Below, piece by piece: positions 26,631 to 34,220 of a stretch of 37,633 nucleotides of DNA (positions are counted from its first letter, which is position 1; the number at the start of each line of letters is the position of its first letter). The notes under the pieces were generated by a model. The model worked only from the letters and a program-made list of their open reading frames with translations, was not told where the DNA came from and did no database searches. The stretch is from CAZDRI01 sp964508055 (lineage in GTDB: Bacteria; Pseudomonadota; Gammaproteobacteria; PS1; Pseudothioglobaceae), in the NCBI GenBank assembly GCA_964508055.1, contig CAZDRI010000015.1, positions 1-37,633 of the forward strand, given 5' to 3'. A program made the translations under genes and the position numbers.

Positions 26631-26793
26631 ATGCATAAGTTCAGAAACATCTTGTAAATTAGCCTCTATTAAATTAGTCTGTCATAAATCAGCCTCTTGC
26701 AAATTTATATAATCAATTCCAAATAATTTTTGGTAAATTTGTATTAAATTAAATTTTTTAAGATTAATAAAGCTTAAATCTGCTCTTTTGCCT
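26631..26793 (-). pseudogene. Decayed pentapeptide-repeat fragment, copy A
   Basis: On the minus strand this 163-bp segment reads KRADLSFINLKKFNLIQIY, then NLQEADL, a TGA stop, and QTNLIEANLQDVSEL, which is the A(D/N)LxX rhythm of pentapeptide-repeat proteins. The nonsense codon and lack of a start mark it as a remnant. The same sequence recurs in copy B at 28701-28818 with few mismatches and 45 bp fewer. Confidence 0.7.
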
Positions 26794-26801
26794 CCAACCG
26801 C

Positions 26802-26812
26802 TTGTTATGTGC
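26802..26812 (-). repeat. Core site at the 3' end of the GNAT cassette
   Basis: On the minus strand this is GCACATAACAA, the exact reverse complement of the 11-bp site that opens the same unit (27409-27419). In integron cassettes the first half-site of attC matches the site at the cassette's own start, which this reproduces. The bases that follow (GCGGTTGGAGGC) could be the rest of a shrunken attC. A full-length hairpin is absent. Confidence 0.6.
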
Positions 26813-26831
26813 CTTGTTTGACTTGAGCATA

Positions 26832-27368
26832 TCACCAATATGCAGAGTCATCTAGGGCTTTCACGCACGAGCATCTGCCGGTCAAAGAATCAATTGAGTC
26901 GCCCATGAGCGATTGACCAAGCCATCCATCCGGCTGCGAAAGTTCAAAAGGGGGTCTAATAACCTCGTGCGATATGTGGTGGAATCCAACTTTGGTGTAA
27001 AAACTCGGATCTCCGTATGTAATTACGAACCTCACCCCTTCGTTTCTCAGTGCATTGAGTCCATGCTTGATTAATCCCTGACCTATACCCTTGCCCTGGT
27101 GGTCACAATGGACGGCGACGGGTGCTAATATGAAGGAAGCAAAACCAGCGGGGAAAGTCAGTCGAGTAAACAATATCGAGGCAATGATCTGATCTCTGTC
27201 GATTGCAACGAATCCAAATAGATCATACACATTAGTTTCAGCGATGAGTTCCTTGGATAATCGGCTAATCAATGCGCCTTCCGCTTCACCCTCTGACTTT
27301 GTGAACACGGATTCAAAAAGAGACTCGATGACCAACGAGTCATTCTGTGTATGATTTCTGAATTCCAT
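26832..27368 (-). CDS. GNAT N-acetyltransferase (YhbS-like), cassette-borne
   Basis: A 178-residue acetyltransferase with FILAPVAVHCDHQGKGIGQG as the acetyl-CoA site, ALRNEGVRFVITYGDPSFYT, and the FELSQPDGWL and VKALDDSAYW ends of the YhbS type. I chose ATG 27368, which has GGGGA 10 bp upstream; a longer frame from TTG 27419 starts inside the core site. The gene is visibly richer in G+C than its neighbours, with different codon preferences, suggesting import. Its target is unknown; relatives include acetyltransferases acting on tRNA, antibiotics or small molecules. Confidence 0.85.
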   Translation of the reverse strand: MEFRNHTQNDSLVIESLFESVFTKSEGEAEGALISRLSKELIAETNVYDLFGFVAIDRDQIIASILFTRLTFPAGFASFILAPVAVHCDHQGKGIGQGLIKHGLNALRNEGVRFVITYGDPSFYTKVGFHHISHEVIRPPFELSQPDGWLGQSLMGDSIDSLTGRCSCVKALDDSAYW

Positions 27369-27408
27369 CGCAATCCCCGACAATGATGGGAGCGTGTATT
27401 TGATGGCA

Positions 27409-27429
27409 GCACATAACAATTTATTAGGC
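27409..27429 (-). other. Collapsed attC between the ACR3 and GNAT cassettes
   Basis: On the minus strand GCCTAATAA (27429-27421), one base, then TTGTTATGTGC (27419-27409) form a 21-bp junction. The left part complements the site that opens the ACR3 unit (TTGTTAGGC), and the right part opens the GNAT unit. This is what remains of an attC if the central hairpin is lost. An attC is normally at least about 55 bp. Confidence 0.55.
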
Positions 27430-27444
27430 TTTTTTCAATTTAAC

Positions 27445-28566
27445 CTACACCTCATTGGCTAAAGTAGTAGGTTTACATTGAGGATAATCTAAATTGCACT
27501 CGTTGAATATATGACAAGTGCGTTTGCATACTGATACCAACATAAGCATAAGAGGAACTTCTATTAGCACACCAACCACTGTGGCTAATGCTGCTCCCGA
27601 GGATAAACCAAAAAGAATGACGGCGGTGGCAATGGCTACTTCAAAATGATTAGAAGCCCCAATCATGGCTGCTGGTGCAGCATCATGATATGAAAGTTTT
27701 AACCATCTTGCTAAAACAAAATAGCCAATGGCAAAAATAAAGATAGTTTGTATGAAAAGCGGAATAGCAATCCACAAAATTGTAAGTGGATTATCGGTAA
27801 TAACTTCACCCTTGAACGAAAACAACAGAACCAATGTTAAAAGTAGTGCTGTTATGCTAACTGGGGTAAGCCAATGTAAAAACTTTTCATTGAACCACTC
27901 CATTCCTTTGTATTTAATTATCCACTTTCTTGATAAATAACCTGCAATGAGAGGCAATGCCACATAAATTGAGACCGAAAATAACATCGTCTGCCACGGT
28001 ACGGGCATGGAGTTCACATTTAGCAATAAACTGCCTAATGGACCATAAAGAAATAGCATCATTAAAGAATTGATTGCCACCATTACCAATGTTAAGCCAT
28101 CGTTGCCTTTTGAGAGGTAGCTCCACATTAAAACCATTGCAGTACACGGTGCGATGCCTAGCAAAATAGTACCGGCAATATAACTGCGCCATAATTCAAC
28201 TGCTTCCCCGTTTGCAAGTACTTCTGTGCCTGGTAACAAGTCCTTAAACAAATAGCCCAGAAAGAAATAGGCTATTGCAAACATTGAGAAAGGTTTGATT
28301 GCCCAATTTATAAATAGAGTCAGAAATACTGGTTTGGGCGTCTTGGCTGATTTTACCACTTGGGCAAAGTCTATCTTTACCATAATGGGGTACATCATAA
28401 AAAACAAACAAATTGCAATAGGAATAGACACTTGATAGATTGAGAAATCATTGAGCGTAGTTGCAATTTCAGGTGCAGATTTTCCTAGAGCAATGCCTCC
28501 TACTATGCAAAGCAATACCCAAACAGTTAAATAGCGTTCAAAGATTGATAATGTCTTTTCTTTCAT
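27445..28566 (-). CDS. acr3: ACR3-family arsenite permease
   Basis: A 373-residue membrane protein with about ten helices that exports arsenite using the proton gradient. ACR3 hallmarks are present: ICLFFMMYPIMVKIDF, LTLFINWAIKPFSMF, GIAPCTAMVLMWSYL with the essential Cys141, and AAPAAMIGASNHFEVAIATA followed by the VLIEVPLML helix. An AAGGAA Shine-Dalgarno sequence precedes the ATG. It lies in a cassette-like unit with no arsR or arsC beside it, and could complement the host arsC at 14680. Confidence 0.92.
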   Translation of the reverse strand: MKEKTLSIFERYLTVWVLLCIVGGIALGKSAPEIATTLNDFSIYQVSIPIAICLFFMMYPIMVKIDFAQVVKSAKTPKPVFLTLFINWAIKPFSMFAIAYFFLGYLFKDLLPGTEVLANGEAVELWRSYIAGTILLGIAPCTAMVLMWSYLSKGNDGLTLVMVAINSLMMLFLYGPLGSLLLNVNSMPVPWQTMLFSVSIYVALPLIAGYLSRKWIIKYKGMEWFNEKFLHWLTPVSITALLLTLVLLFSFKGEVITDNPLTILWIAIPLFIQTIFIFAIGYFVLARWLKLSYHDAAPAAMIGASNHFEVAIATAVILFGLSSGAALATVVGVLIEVPLMLMLVSVCKRTCHIFNECNLDYPQCKPTTLANEV

Positions 28567-28628
28567 TCTGGCTATTCCTTGATATTTAAGGCGTTAATAA
28601 GTGATAAAATTTTCTCTACATTCATGAA

Positions 28629-28637
28629 GCCTAACAA
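28629..28637 (-). other. Core site opening the ACR3 cassette
   Basis: On the minus strand this reads TTGTTAGGC, and its last seven bases fit the integron core consensus GTTRRRY exactly. It lies 62 bp upstream of the acr3 ATG and matches, by complement, the site at the far end of the unit (27421-27429, one mismatch). The attC of the preceding pentapeptide unit should sit just upstream on this strand, but no hairpin is visible there. Confidence 0.6.
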
Positions 28638-28700
28638 TTTACTATACGCACATCATTATATACAATGAGTATTCTTACCATAGACAAAAATAAAAAATCT

Positions 28701-28818
28701 ATGCTTAAGTTCAGAAACATCTTGCAAATTTATATAATCAATTCCAAATACTTCTTGGTAAATTTGTATTAAATTAAATTTTGTAAGATTAATAAAGCTT
28801 AAATCTGCTCTTTTGCCT
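28701..28818 (-). pseudogene. Decayed pentapeptide-repeat fragment, copy B
   Basis: This segment duplicates copy A at 26631-26793. Read on the minus strand it is open throughout: KRADLSFINLTKFNLIQIY, then EVFGIDYINLQDVSELKH. Compared with A it lacks exactly 45 bp, equal to three pentapeptide units, so it probably lost them by slippage between repeats. No start codon or full-length gene remains. Confidence 0.7.
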
Positions 28819-28832
28819 TCTTTTGTATTTGT

Positions 28833-28889
28833 GTCTAACGTTTATTTTCAGTGACAGCTCTGCTGTTTACTGCTAGTAGTTGTTATGTC
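28833..28889 (-). other. attC-like recombination site after the helicase gene
   Basis: Read on the minus strand, this 57-bp element begins GACATAAC and ends GTTAGAC, a perfect fit to the core GTTRRRY. The middle folds as an imperfect hairpin: CAGT pairs with ACTG and ACAGC with GCTGT, separated by unpaired bases and a short AGA loop, as attC sites do. The first half-site also complements the site that opens the same unit at 31652-31662. It begins 36 bp after the helicase stop. Confidence 0.7.
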
Positions 28890-28925
28890 TTCTAAGCAGT
28901 CTAATTGTAGCTAATCGTATAATTA

Positions 28926-31613
28926 TTAACCTATTATTTCTTTTAACTTTTTTCTTAATTTTTTTTCTTCTTCACTTCCATTTGTTGGAAATCTAATGAT
29001 TGGGATATTATACTTTTCTAAAATACCATCTTTTAATTTATCCCGTTTTAATTGAGTAGGATTGTTTTCATGGTACGCTACACCATCAACTTCTATAGCT
29101 AAAATAGCTTGTTTATTGATTTTATTATAAATTAGAAAGTCTAAGTGAGACCAATCGTTTTGAGAAAACTTCTGTTCATCAGGTGTTAAGAGGGAAGTGT
29201 CTTTAATTAATCTATTTAAAGGAAGGTTAAACACTTTATCTAGGTTAGAATAATTTTCATCAAATAAAACTTTTTCAATAATGCTATTCATTAAGTTTTC
29301 AGATTTAAATTTAGAAACTTTTTTTGCATTATGCAAAGAGTTATCTATATATGGAGAATAATTTTTATAAAGAAGATCAAATATAGAATAAACTTTACTT
29401 TGAATCACTTCAAAATTATTATATTTTATATAATTGATTAAATCTTTCATGTTTTTATTTTTTTCATCATCAGACACAACTATATGTAATTGCTCTTTTG
29501 CTCTTGAAATAGCTACATTGAGCAAGTTTTCATTATCAGCAAACTCATTCTCTTTATCCACAACTGTTGTAATTATGATAATGTCTTTTTCTCTACCTTG
29601 ATACTTATGCACAGTGTCAATTTCAATATTGAGATTATTATCAATATCACTTGATAATTTAGACACTTGTTTTCTAAAAGGAGAAATAATACCGATATCT
29701 TTGTTACTTAATTTAAGCAGTACTTCATTTTGAATAACATCTATTTGTCTTTGATTATATGTGCCTCTTGCATGGTTCCCTGCAGGTGTGGAGTATAAAG
29801 ACAAAGGTGAGTTTTCAGTTTTACTTTTAGACAATATCACCAACTCATCATTGTAAAATTTTTTATTACAAAAATCAATAATTTTAGGATTACATCTATA
29901 ATGTTCTTTTAATAATGTTTTTGGGGCATCATCAAATAACATAGATGTGGATAACAACAAACTATTTTGATAATTATAAGCTGAGTGCAAGTTATAATTT
30001 TTAAAAATACCGTCTAGTAAATTTAACGACTCACTCTTAACTATATGTGGTAACTGTTTTAAATCCCCTACTATAACAACATTTTTTGCACAAGACAATG
30101 CAAGTGAACCAGATAAAAGATCAACTTGAGATGCTTCATCTATTATTAAGTAGTCATATAGAAAATTTGGACCTGTTGAGCTTTGCAAAGAATGTGTTGT
30201 ACTAAATATAACAGGGTACTCTTTAATGAAATTTTCAAATTCTTTCCATAGGTCACCGCTATCAAATTGCTTTCGAGTATCTTTCATATTGTATTTGTTT
30301 AATAAATATGACTTAAACACATCCATAGATTTTTTTCTATGTTCAGATAATTCTTTGTCAAAATTAAATTTGCTTAAATTTTTTTCTAAATCTTGAATAG
30401 TAAATGTGAGCTCTACTTCTTTTATCATATAAAAACAATATTGCAAAAATATTATAATGTCATCCAAAGGGTAGTCATAAAAAGAAAATGTAAAAATTTT
30501 ATATTTAAAAATAGATTTTATTTTAAAGTACAGACTGACTTTTTTATTATCACGTTGAAATTCTTCTATTTCAGCCCATAAAGACAATATCTTATCTAAT
30601 TTATAGTTAGTAAATTTTTTATAGTTTTCTATTTTGGATCTTCTTTTTTCATATAGCTCCATGAAATATTTTTTTTCTATTCTCAATTCTTCCAACTCTA
30701 AAGATAATTTTGCTAAATTATTTTTATTTTTCAACATCTCTTTTATTTTGGACATGCTTTTTTCAATTGATTTAGTATGCTTTTGAACAGTAACTATATC
30801 AATAGATTTATATTCAGGATATTCCTTATTTTGACTATTAAAAAAACTATCTTTATTTTCTTTATTTCCTAAAACTGCAGAAAAAAATGATAATTTTTCT
30901 GCATCTAGTTTTTCAAACACATTTGTCATAGCGGTATTATTGTTAGAAACAATAGCAATACTTTTATCGCTCATAACTAAACTTACTAGAATATTCAGTA
31001 TAGTCTGTGTTTTACCTGTACCAGGTGGTCCTTCTATAATACTTATTTGATTTGTCAATGCTTTAACAACTGCTTTTTCTTGACTTAAATTAAATCCAAA
31101 AGGATATATTATTGGAGTATCAAAAGTTTTTCTTGTAACACTATCAGGTTTTAAATACTTTGCTAAAACACTATCTTCATTAATTGATTTGATTTTTTCA
31201 TACTGATTGTAAAGAAAATCATTTTCTTCATCTTTGAAATAACTTGATAGCTTTTTTAAGTAAGCTAGAATGTGTTTGGCATTCTTGTTCGCTAAAACAT
31301 TGTCTTTAAAGGAAAGTTTAGACTTTAAATATGATGACACTTTACCTTGAATGTAAAAAATTTTAAGATGACTGCCAAAGTCTAAAACTTTTTCAATATT
31401 TGACAAACAGCAATTTCCTAAATAAATGAGATAATTATTATGATTAAAAATACTAGGATTATCTAAAATAATAACATTTGATTTATTGTATGAAAACTGT
31501 TTATTGCTATTAAAAAATTTTACAGTTATTTTTGTAGATTGATGCGTGATACTTTCAACATCTGATGTTTTATCTTTTCCATTTAAAAGTAATATATATT
31601 TATTTTCATCCAT
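28926..31613 (-). CDS. SF1 helicase fused to a C-terminal DUF2726-type nuclease domain
   Basis: An 895-residue protein of the UPF1/DNA2-like SF1 helicase group. Walker A GPPGTGKT is at 195-202 and the Walker B DEAS at 492-495. Motifs III-VI follow (VIVGDLKQLPH, LKEHYRCNP, VHKYQGREKDIIII, NVAISRAKEQLHIVV). A coiled-coil-rich insertion lies at about 260-440. The last 100 residues carry HLDFLIYNK and AIEVDGVAYHE, the PD-(D/E)xK pattern of DUF2726/Vsr-like nucleases. Helicase-nuclease fusions of this type are common in phage-defence islands, so a defence role is likely but unproven. It is intact and occupies the first cassette position, unusually large for one. Confidence 0.82.
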   Translation of the reverse strand: MDENKYILLLNGKDKTSDVESITHQSTKITVKFFNSNKQFSYNKSNVIILDNPSIFNHNNYLIYLGNCCLSNIEKVLDFGSHLKIFYIQGKVSSYLKSKLSFKDNVLANKNAKHILAYLKKLSSYFKDEENDFLYNQYEKIKSINEDSVLAKYLKPDSVTRKTFDTPIIYPFGFNLSQEKAVVKALTNQISIIEGPPGTGKTQTILNILVSLVMSDKSIAIVSNNNTAMTNVFEKLDAEKLSFFSAVLGNKENKDSFFNSQNKEYPEYKSIDIVTVQKHTKSIEKSMSKIKEMLKNKNNLAKLSLELEELRIEKKYFMELYEKRRSKIENYKKFTNYKLDKILSLWAEIEEFQRDNKKVSLYFKIKSIFKYKIFTFSFYDYPLDDIIIFLQYCFYMIKEVELTFTIQDLEKNLSKFNFDKELSEHRKKSMDVFKSYLLNKYNMKDTRKQFDSGDLWKEFENFIKEYPVIFSTTHSLQSSTGPNFLYDYLIIDEASQVDLLSGSLALSCAKNVVIVGDLKQLPHIVKSESLNLLDGIFKNYNLHSAYNYQNSLLLSTSMLFDDAPKTLLKEHYRCNPKIIDFCNKKFYNDELVILSKSKTENSPLSLYSTPAGNHARGTYNQRQIDVIQNEVLLKLSNKDIGIISPFRKQVSKLSSDIDNNLNIEIDTVHKYQGREKDIIIITTVVDKENEFADNENLLNVAISRAKEQLHIVVSDDEKNKNMKDLINYIKYNNFEVIQSKVYSIFDLLYKNYSPYIDNSLHNAKKVSKFKSENLMNSIIEKVLFDENYSNLDKVFNLPLNRLIKDTSLLTPDEQKFSQNDWSHLDFLIYNKINKQAILAIEVDGVAYHENNPTQLKRDKLKDGILEKYNIPIIRFPTNGSEEEKKLRKKLKEIIG

Positions 31614-31651
31614 AAATTTATAAGGCTTTCTAATTTGTGTTTATATAGTGT

Positions 31652-31809
31652 GGACATAACAATTTATTATGATTCATGATTGTAACATAATATATTTAAC
31701 CATCTAAATATTTGCTAAATAACTAATAATCATATTAATAGTACTTAATTTATGTATTTAATATAAATATAATCTATTGTTTTTTTAATATAAAAAGACA
31801 TTTATTACA
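31652..31809 (-). other. attI-like region between integrase relic and first cassette
   Basis: The array boundary on the minus strand is TTGTTATGTCC (31662-31652), 150 bp from the integrase start, a normal distance for attI. The 147 bp between them are very AT-rich. A weak minus-strand promoter with TACAAT (31679-31684) and a TTTAGA 18 bp upstream points toward the helicase and could act as the cassette promoter, with low certainty. Confidence 0.45.
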
Positions 31810-32189
31810 ATGCAAAACAACTCTAAATTATTAGATGTGATGCGTAATAAAATTCGCTTGAAACACTATAGTTTGAAAACTGAAAGAAGTTACTTTATCT
31901 GGGTAAAAAGGTATATTTTATTTCATAACAAAAAACACCCCAAAGATATGGCTAAAGTTGAAATTGGAGAGTTTTAATTTATTTAGCAATTAATAGCAAT
32001 GCATCTCCTAGTACTCAAAACCAAGCATTTAATGCTATATTGTTTTTATATTATGACATTTTAGAAATAGATATTAGCAGCTACAACATTAAAGCTATGT
32101 GCGCTAAAAATAAAAAATATTTGCTAGTTGTACTTAGTAAAGGTGAAGTTAATCTAATTTTATTTAATACTACTGCTATATATAACTAA
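31810..32189 (+). pseudogene. Truncated, frameshifted integron integrase (IntI-like)
   Basis: From ATG 31810 the frame reads LLDVMRNKIRLKHYSLKTER, then SYFIWVKRYILFHNKKHPKD, the N-terminal SAM-like core-binding domain of integron and related tyrosine recombinases (IRxKHYSxxTExxYxxWIKRFIxFHxKxHP). The frame ends at TAA 31975 after 55 codons. Adding one T to the T run at 31972-31975 restores it: YLAINSNASPSTQNQAFNA and LFLYYDIL follow, then KKYLLVVLSKGEV, stopping at 32187-32189. The whole catalytic domain with its Arg-His-Arg-Tyr set is missing, so only about 125 of about 320 residues remain. The gene diverges from the cassette array, as intI genes do. XerC-type origin is less likely given the KHYS...W.KR..LFH pattern and the adjacent attC. 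Confidence 0.83.
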
Positions 32190-32281
32190 TGCCTATCTAC
32201 TAGTTTTAAGGCTAAATTTAGTATAAAAAATCAGCCTAATTTTGATATAATTTTTCGTTTCACAAATTTCAAAGGATTTAT

Positions 32282-33526
32282 ATGAAAAATGCTTTTTATG
32301 CACAATCAGGAGGAGTAACTGCGGTTATCAATGCCTCTGCTTGCGGGGTAATAGAAACTGCAAGGCAACACAAAGATGAAATTGGCACAGTTTTCGCTGG
32401 AGAAAATGGCATTATAGGTGCTTTAGAAGAAAACTTAATTGATACCTCAAAAGAGAGTGATGCTGATATAGCAGCACTCAAACACACGCCTTCTGGTGCT
32501 TTTGGCTCCTGTCGCTATAAAATGAAATCATTAGAAGAAAATAAAGTTGAATATGAAAGATTAATAGAAGTATTCAAAGCTCATAATATTGGTTATTTTT
32601 TCTATAATGGCGGTGGAGATTCCGCTGATACTTGCTTAAAAGTATCTCAATTATCAGAGCATATGGGTTACCCAATACAAGCTATTCATATTCCTAAAAC
32701 TGTAGATAATGATTTACCTATAACTGATAACTGTCCTGGTTTTGGTTCTGTTGCTAAATATATTGCAACATCAACTATGGAAGCAAGTTTTGATGTAGCA
32801 TCTATGGCAAAGACCTCAACTAAGATTTTTGTAATTGAAGTTATGGGCAGACATGCTGGCTGGATTGCAGCTGCAGGTGGTTTGTTAGATAAATCAATAC
32901 CAGTGGTGATTTTATTTCCTGAAGTTGAATTTAATCAAGAAAAGTTTTTAGCTAAGGTAGATAAAAATGTAAAAGAATTCGGTTATTGCTCAGTGGTGGT
33001 AAGTGAAGGCACCAAGTGGCCAAATGGTCATTTTTTAGCAGAACAAGGAACTCGTGATTCATTTGGTCATGCCCAACTTGGTGGAGCTGCTCCGGTGGTT
33101 GCCAACATAGTAAAAGATAATTTAGGTTATAAATATCATTGGGCAGTTGCAGATTACCTACAAAGAGCAGCTCGTCATCTAGCTTCAAAACCAGATGTTG
33201 AGCAGGCTTATGCCTTAGGTAAAGTAGGAGTTGAATTAGCTTTACAAGGACATAATTCAATAATGCCAACTGTTAAAAGAATTTCAGATAAGCCTTACAA
33301 ATGGGAAATAGGTGAAGCTAATTTAGCTGATGTTGCTAATGTAGAAAAAATGATGCCTATGGATTTTATCTCAAATGATGGTTTTGGGATTACTCAAAAG
33401 TGTTATGATTACCTTGAGCCTTTAATTGAAGGTGAAAGTTATCCTCCATATAAAAATGGTTTACCTGATTATGTGGTATTAAAAAAACAGAAAGTAGCTA
33501 AAAAGTTATCAAATTTTAAAGTTTAA
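32282..33526 (+). CDS. pfp: Pyrophosphate-dependent 6-phosphofructokinase
   Basis: The 414-residue enzyme interconverts fructose 6-phosphate and fructose 1,6-bisphosphate, probably with PPi rather than ATP. AQSGGVTAVINASA opens the protein. The phosphoryl-donor loop NGGGDSADT (110-117) and PKTVDND (138-144) carry the Asp/Lys pattern of PPi-type enzymes. MGRHAGW (188-194) binds the sugar phosphate. In SUP05-type autotrophs this reversible enzyme is thought to stand in for fructose-bisphosphatase in the Calvin cycle. A TATAAT at 32246-32251 and an AAAGGA Shine-Dalgarno sequence lie upstream. adk follows 13 bp later. Confidence 0.93.
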   Translation: MKNAFYAQSGGVTAVINASACGVIETARQHKDEIGTVFAGENGIIGALEENLIDTSKESDADIAALKHTPSGAFGSCRYKMKSLEENKVEYERLIEVFKAHNIGYFFYNGGGDSADTCLKVSQLSEHMGYPIQAIHIPKTVDNDLPITDNCPGFGSVAKYIATSTMEASFDVASMAKTSTKIFVIEVMGRHAGWIAAAGGLLDKSIPVVILFPEVEFNQEKFLAKVDKNVKEFGYCSVVVSEGTKWPNGHFLAEQGTRDSFGHAQLGGAAPVVANIVKDNLGYKYHWAVADYLQRAARHLASKPDVEQAYALGKVGVELALQGHNSIMPTVKRISDKPYKWEIGEANLADVANVEKMMPMDFISNDGFGITQKCYDYLEPLIEGESYPPYKNGLPDYVVLKKQKVAKKLSNFKV

Positions 33527-33539
33527 CAAAGGATTAATT

Positions 33540-34187
33540 ATGAATATTATTTTATTAGGACCTCCAGGTGCAGGAAAAGGAACTCAAGCACAAAATATTT
33601 GTGAAAAATATAACATACCTCAAATATCTACTGGTGATATGTTAAGAGCTGCAGTAAAAGCAGGGACTGAATTAGGAAAAAAAGCTAAAGCAGTTATGGA
33701 TAGTGGCGGTTTAGTATCAGATGATATTATTATTGGGTTAGTAAAAGAAAGAATTGCAGAAAAAGATTGTGTAAATGGATTTTTATTTGATGGCTTTCCA
33801 CGCACCATAGCACAAGCTGAAGCTTTGAAAAATGATGCTATAAAAATTGATAATGTTGTGGAAATAAAAGTTAAAGATGAAGAAATTGTCCAAAGAATGT
33901 CAGGGCGTAGGGCTCATCTTACATCAGGTAGAACATATCACATAATTTATAATCCACCTAAAGTAGAAGGTAAAGATGACATAACAGGTGAGGATTTAGT
34001 CCAAAGAGAAGACGATAATGAAGATACTGTTCGTTCAAGATTAAAAGTCTATCATGAACAAACTTCTCCCTTAGTAGATTATTATAAATCTTGGCAGCAA
34101 AATGATATTAATGCTCCAAAATATTCATCTGTTGAAGGTGTTGGTAGTTTAGACGAAGTAAAGACAAGAATTTTTAATTCTTTGTGA
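33540..34187 (+). CDS. adk: Adenylate kinase
   Basis: Adk equilibrates ATP, ADP and AMP. The 215-residue long form has the P-loop GPPGAGKGT at residues 7-15, then QISTGDMLRAAVKAGTELGK, FLFDGFPRTIAQAEAL, and the LID domain (about 120-160) without zinc cysteines (GRRAHLTSGRTYHIIYNPP). It shares a transcript with pfp. In this cell AMP produced or used by AprAB ties adenylate kinase closely to sulfur metabolism, although the neighbourhood here is not the apr operon. Confidence 0.97.
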   Translation: MNIILLGPPGAGKGTQAQNICEKYNIPQISTGDMLRAAVKAGTELGKKAKAVMDSGGLVSDDIIIGLVKERIAEKDCVNGFLFDGFPRTIAQAEALKNDAIKIDNVVEIKVKDEEIVQRMSGRRAHLTSGRTYHIIYNPPKVEGKDDITGEDLVQREDDNEDTVRSRLKVYHEQTSPLVDYYKSWQQNDINAPKYSSVEGVGSLDEVKTRIFNSL

Positions 34188-34220
34188 TTACCTAAGTTTA
34201 AAAATTATATTGCGCTGCTA

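Larger units (their letters stand above)
26620..32189 (-). mobile_element. Relic integron with inactive integrase and cassette-like array
   Basis: A dead integron-integrase gene on the plus strand (31810-32189) diverges from a run of single genes on the minus strand, the usual integron layout. The cassette strand carries GTT-type core sites at 31660, 28839, 28635 and 27417. A hairpin attC follows the first gene, and complementary core sites bracket the ACR3 and GNAT genes. Gene contents (pentapeptide protein, GNAT, efflux permease, helicase-nuclease) are typical cassette cargo and are unrelated to one another. The flanks are host genes. The integrase lacks its catalytic domain, so the array is probably immobile unless an integrase acts in trans. 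Confidence 0.75.

Noticed and set aside
27369..27419. TTG start for the cassette GNAT gene
   Set aside because: It lies inside the core site; ATG 27368 has a good ribosome site and fits family length.
26631..28818. Repeats flanking ACR3 and GNAT considered as the ends of a composite transposon
   Set aside because: The copies encode pentapeptide-repeat protein sequence, have no transposase or terminal inverted repeats, and sit within core-site-bounded units.
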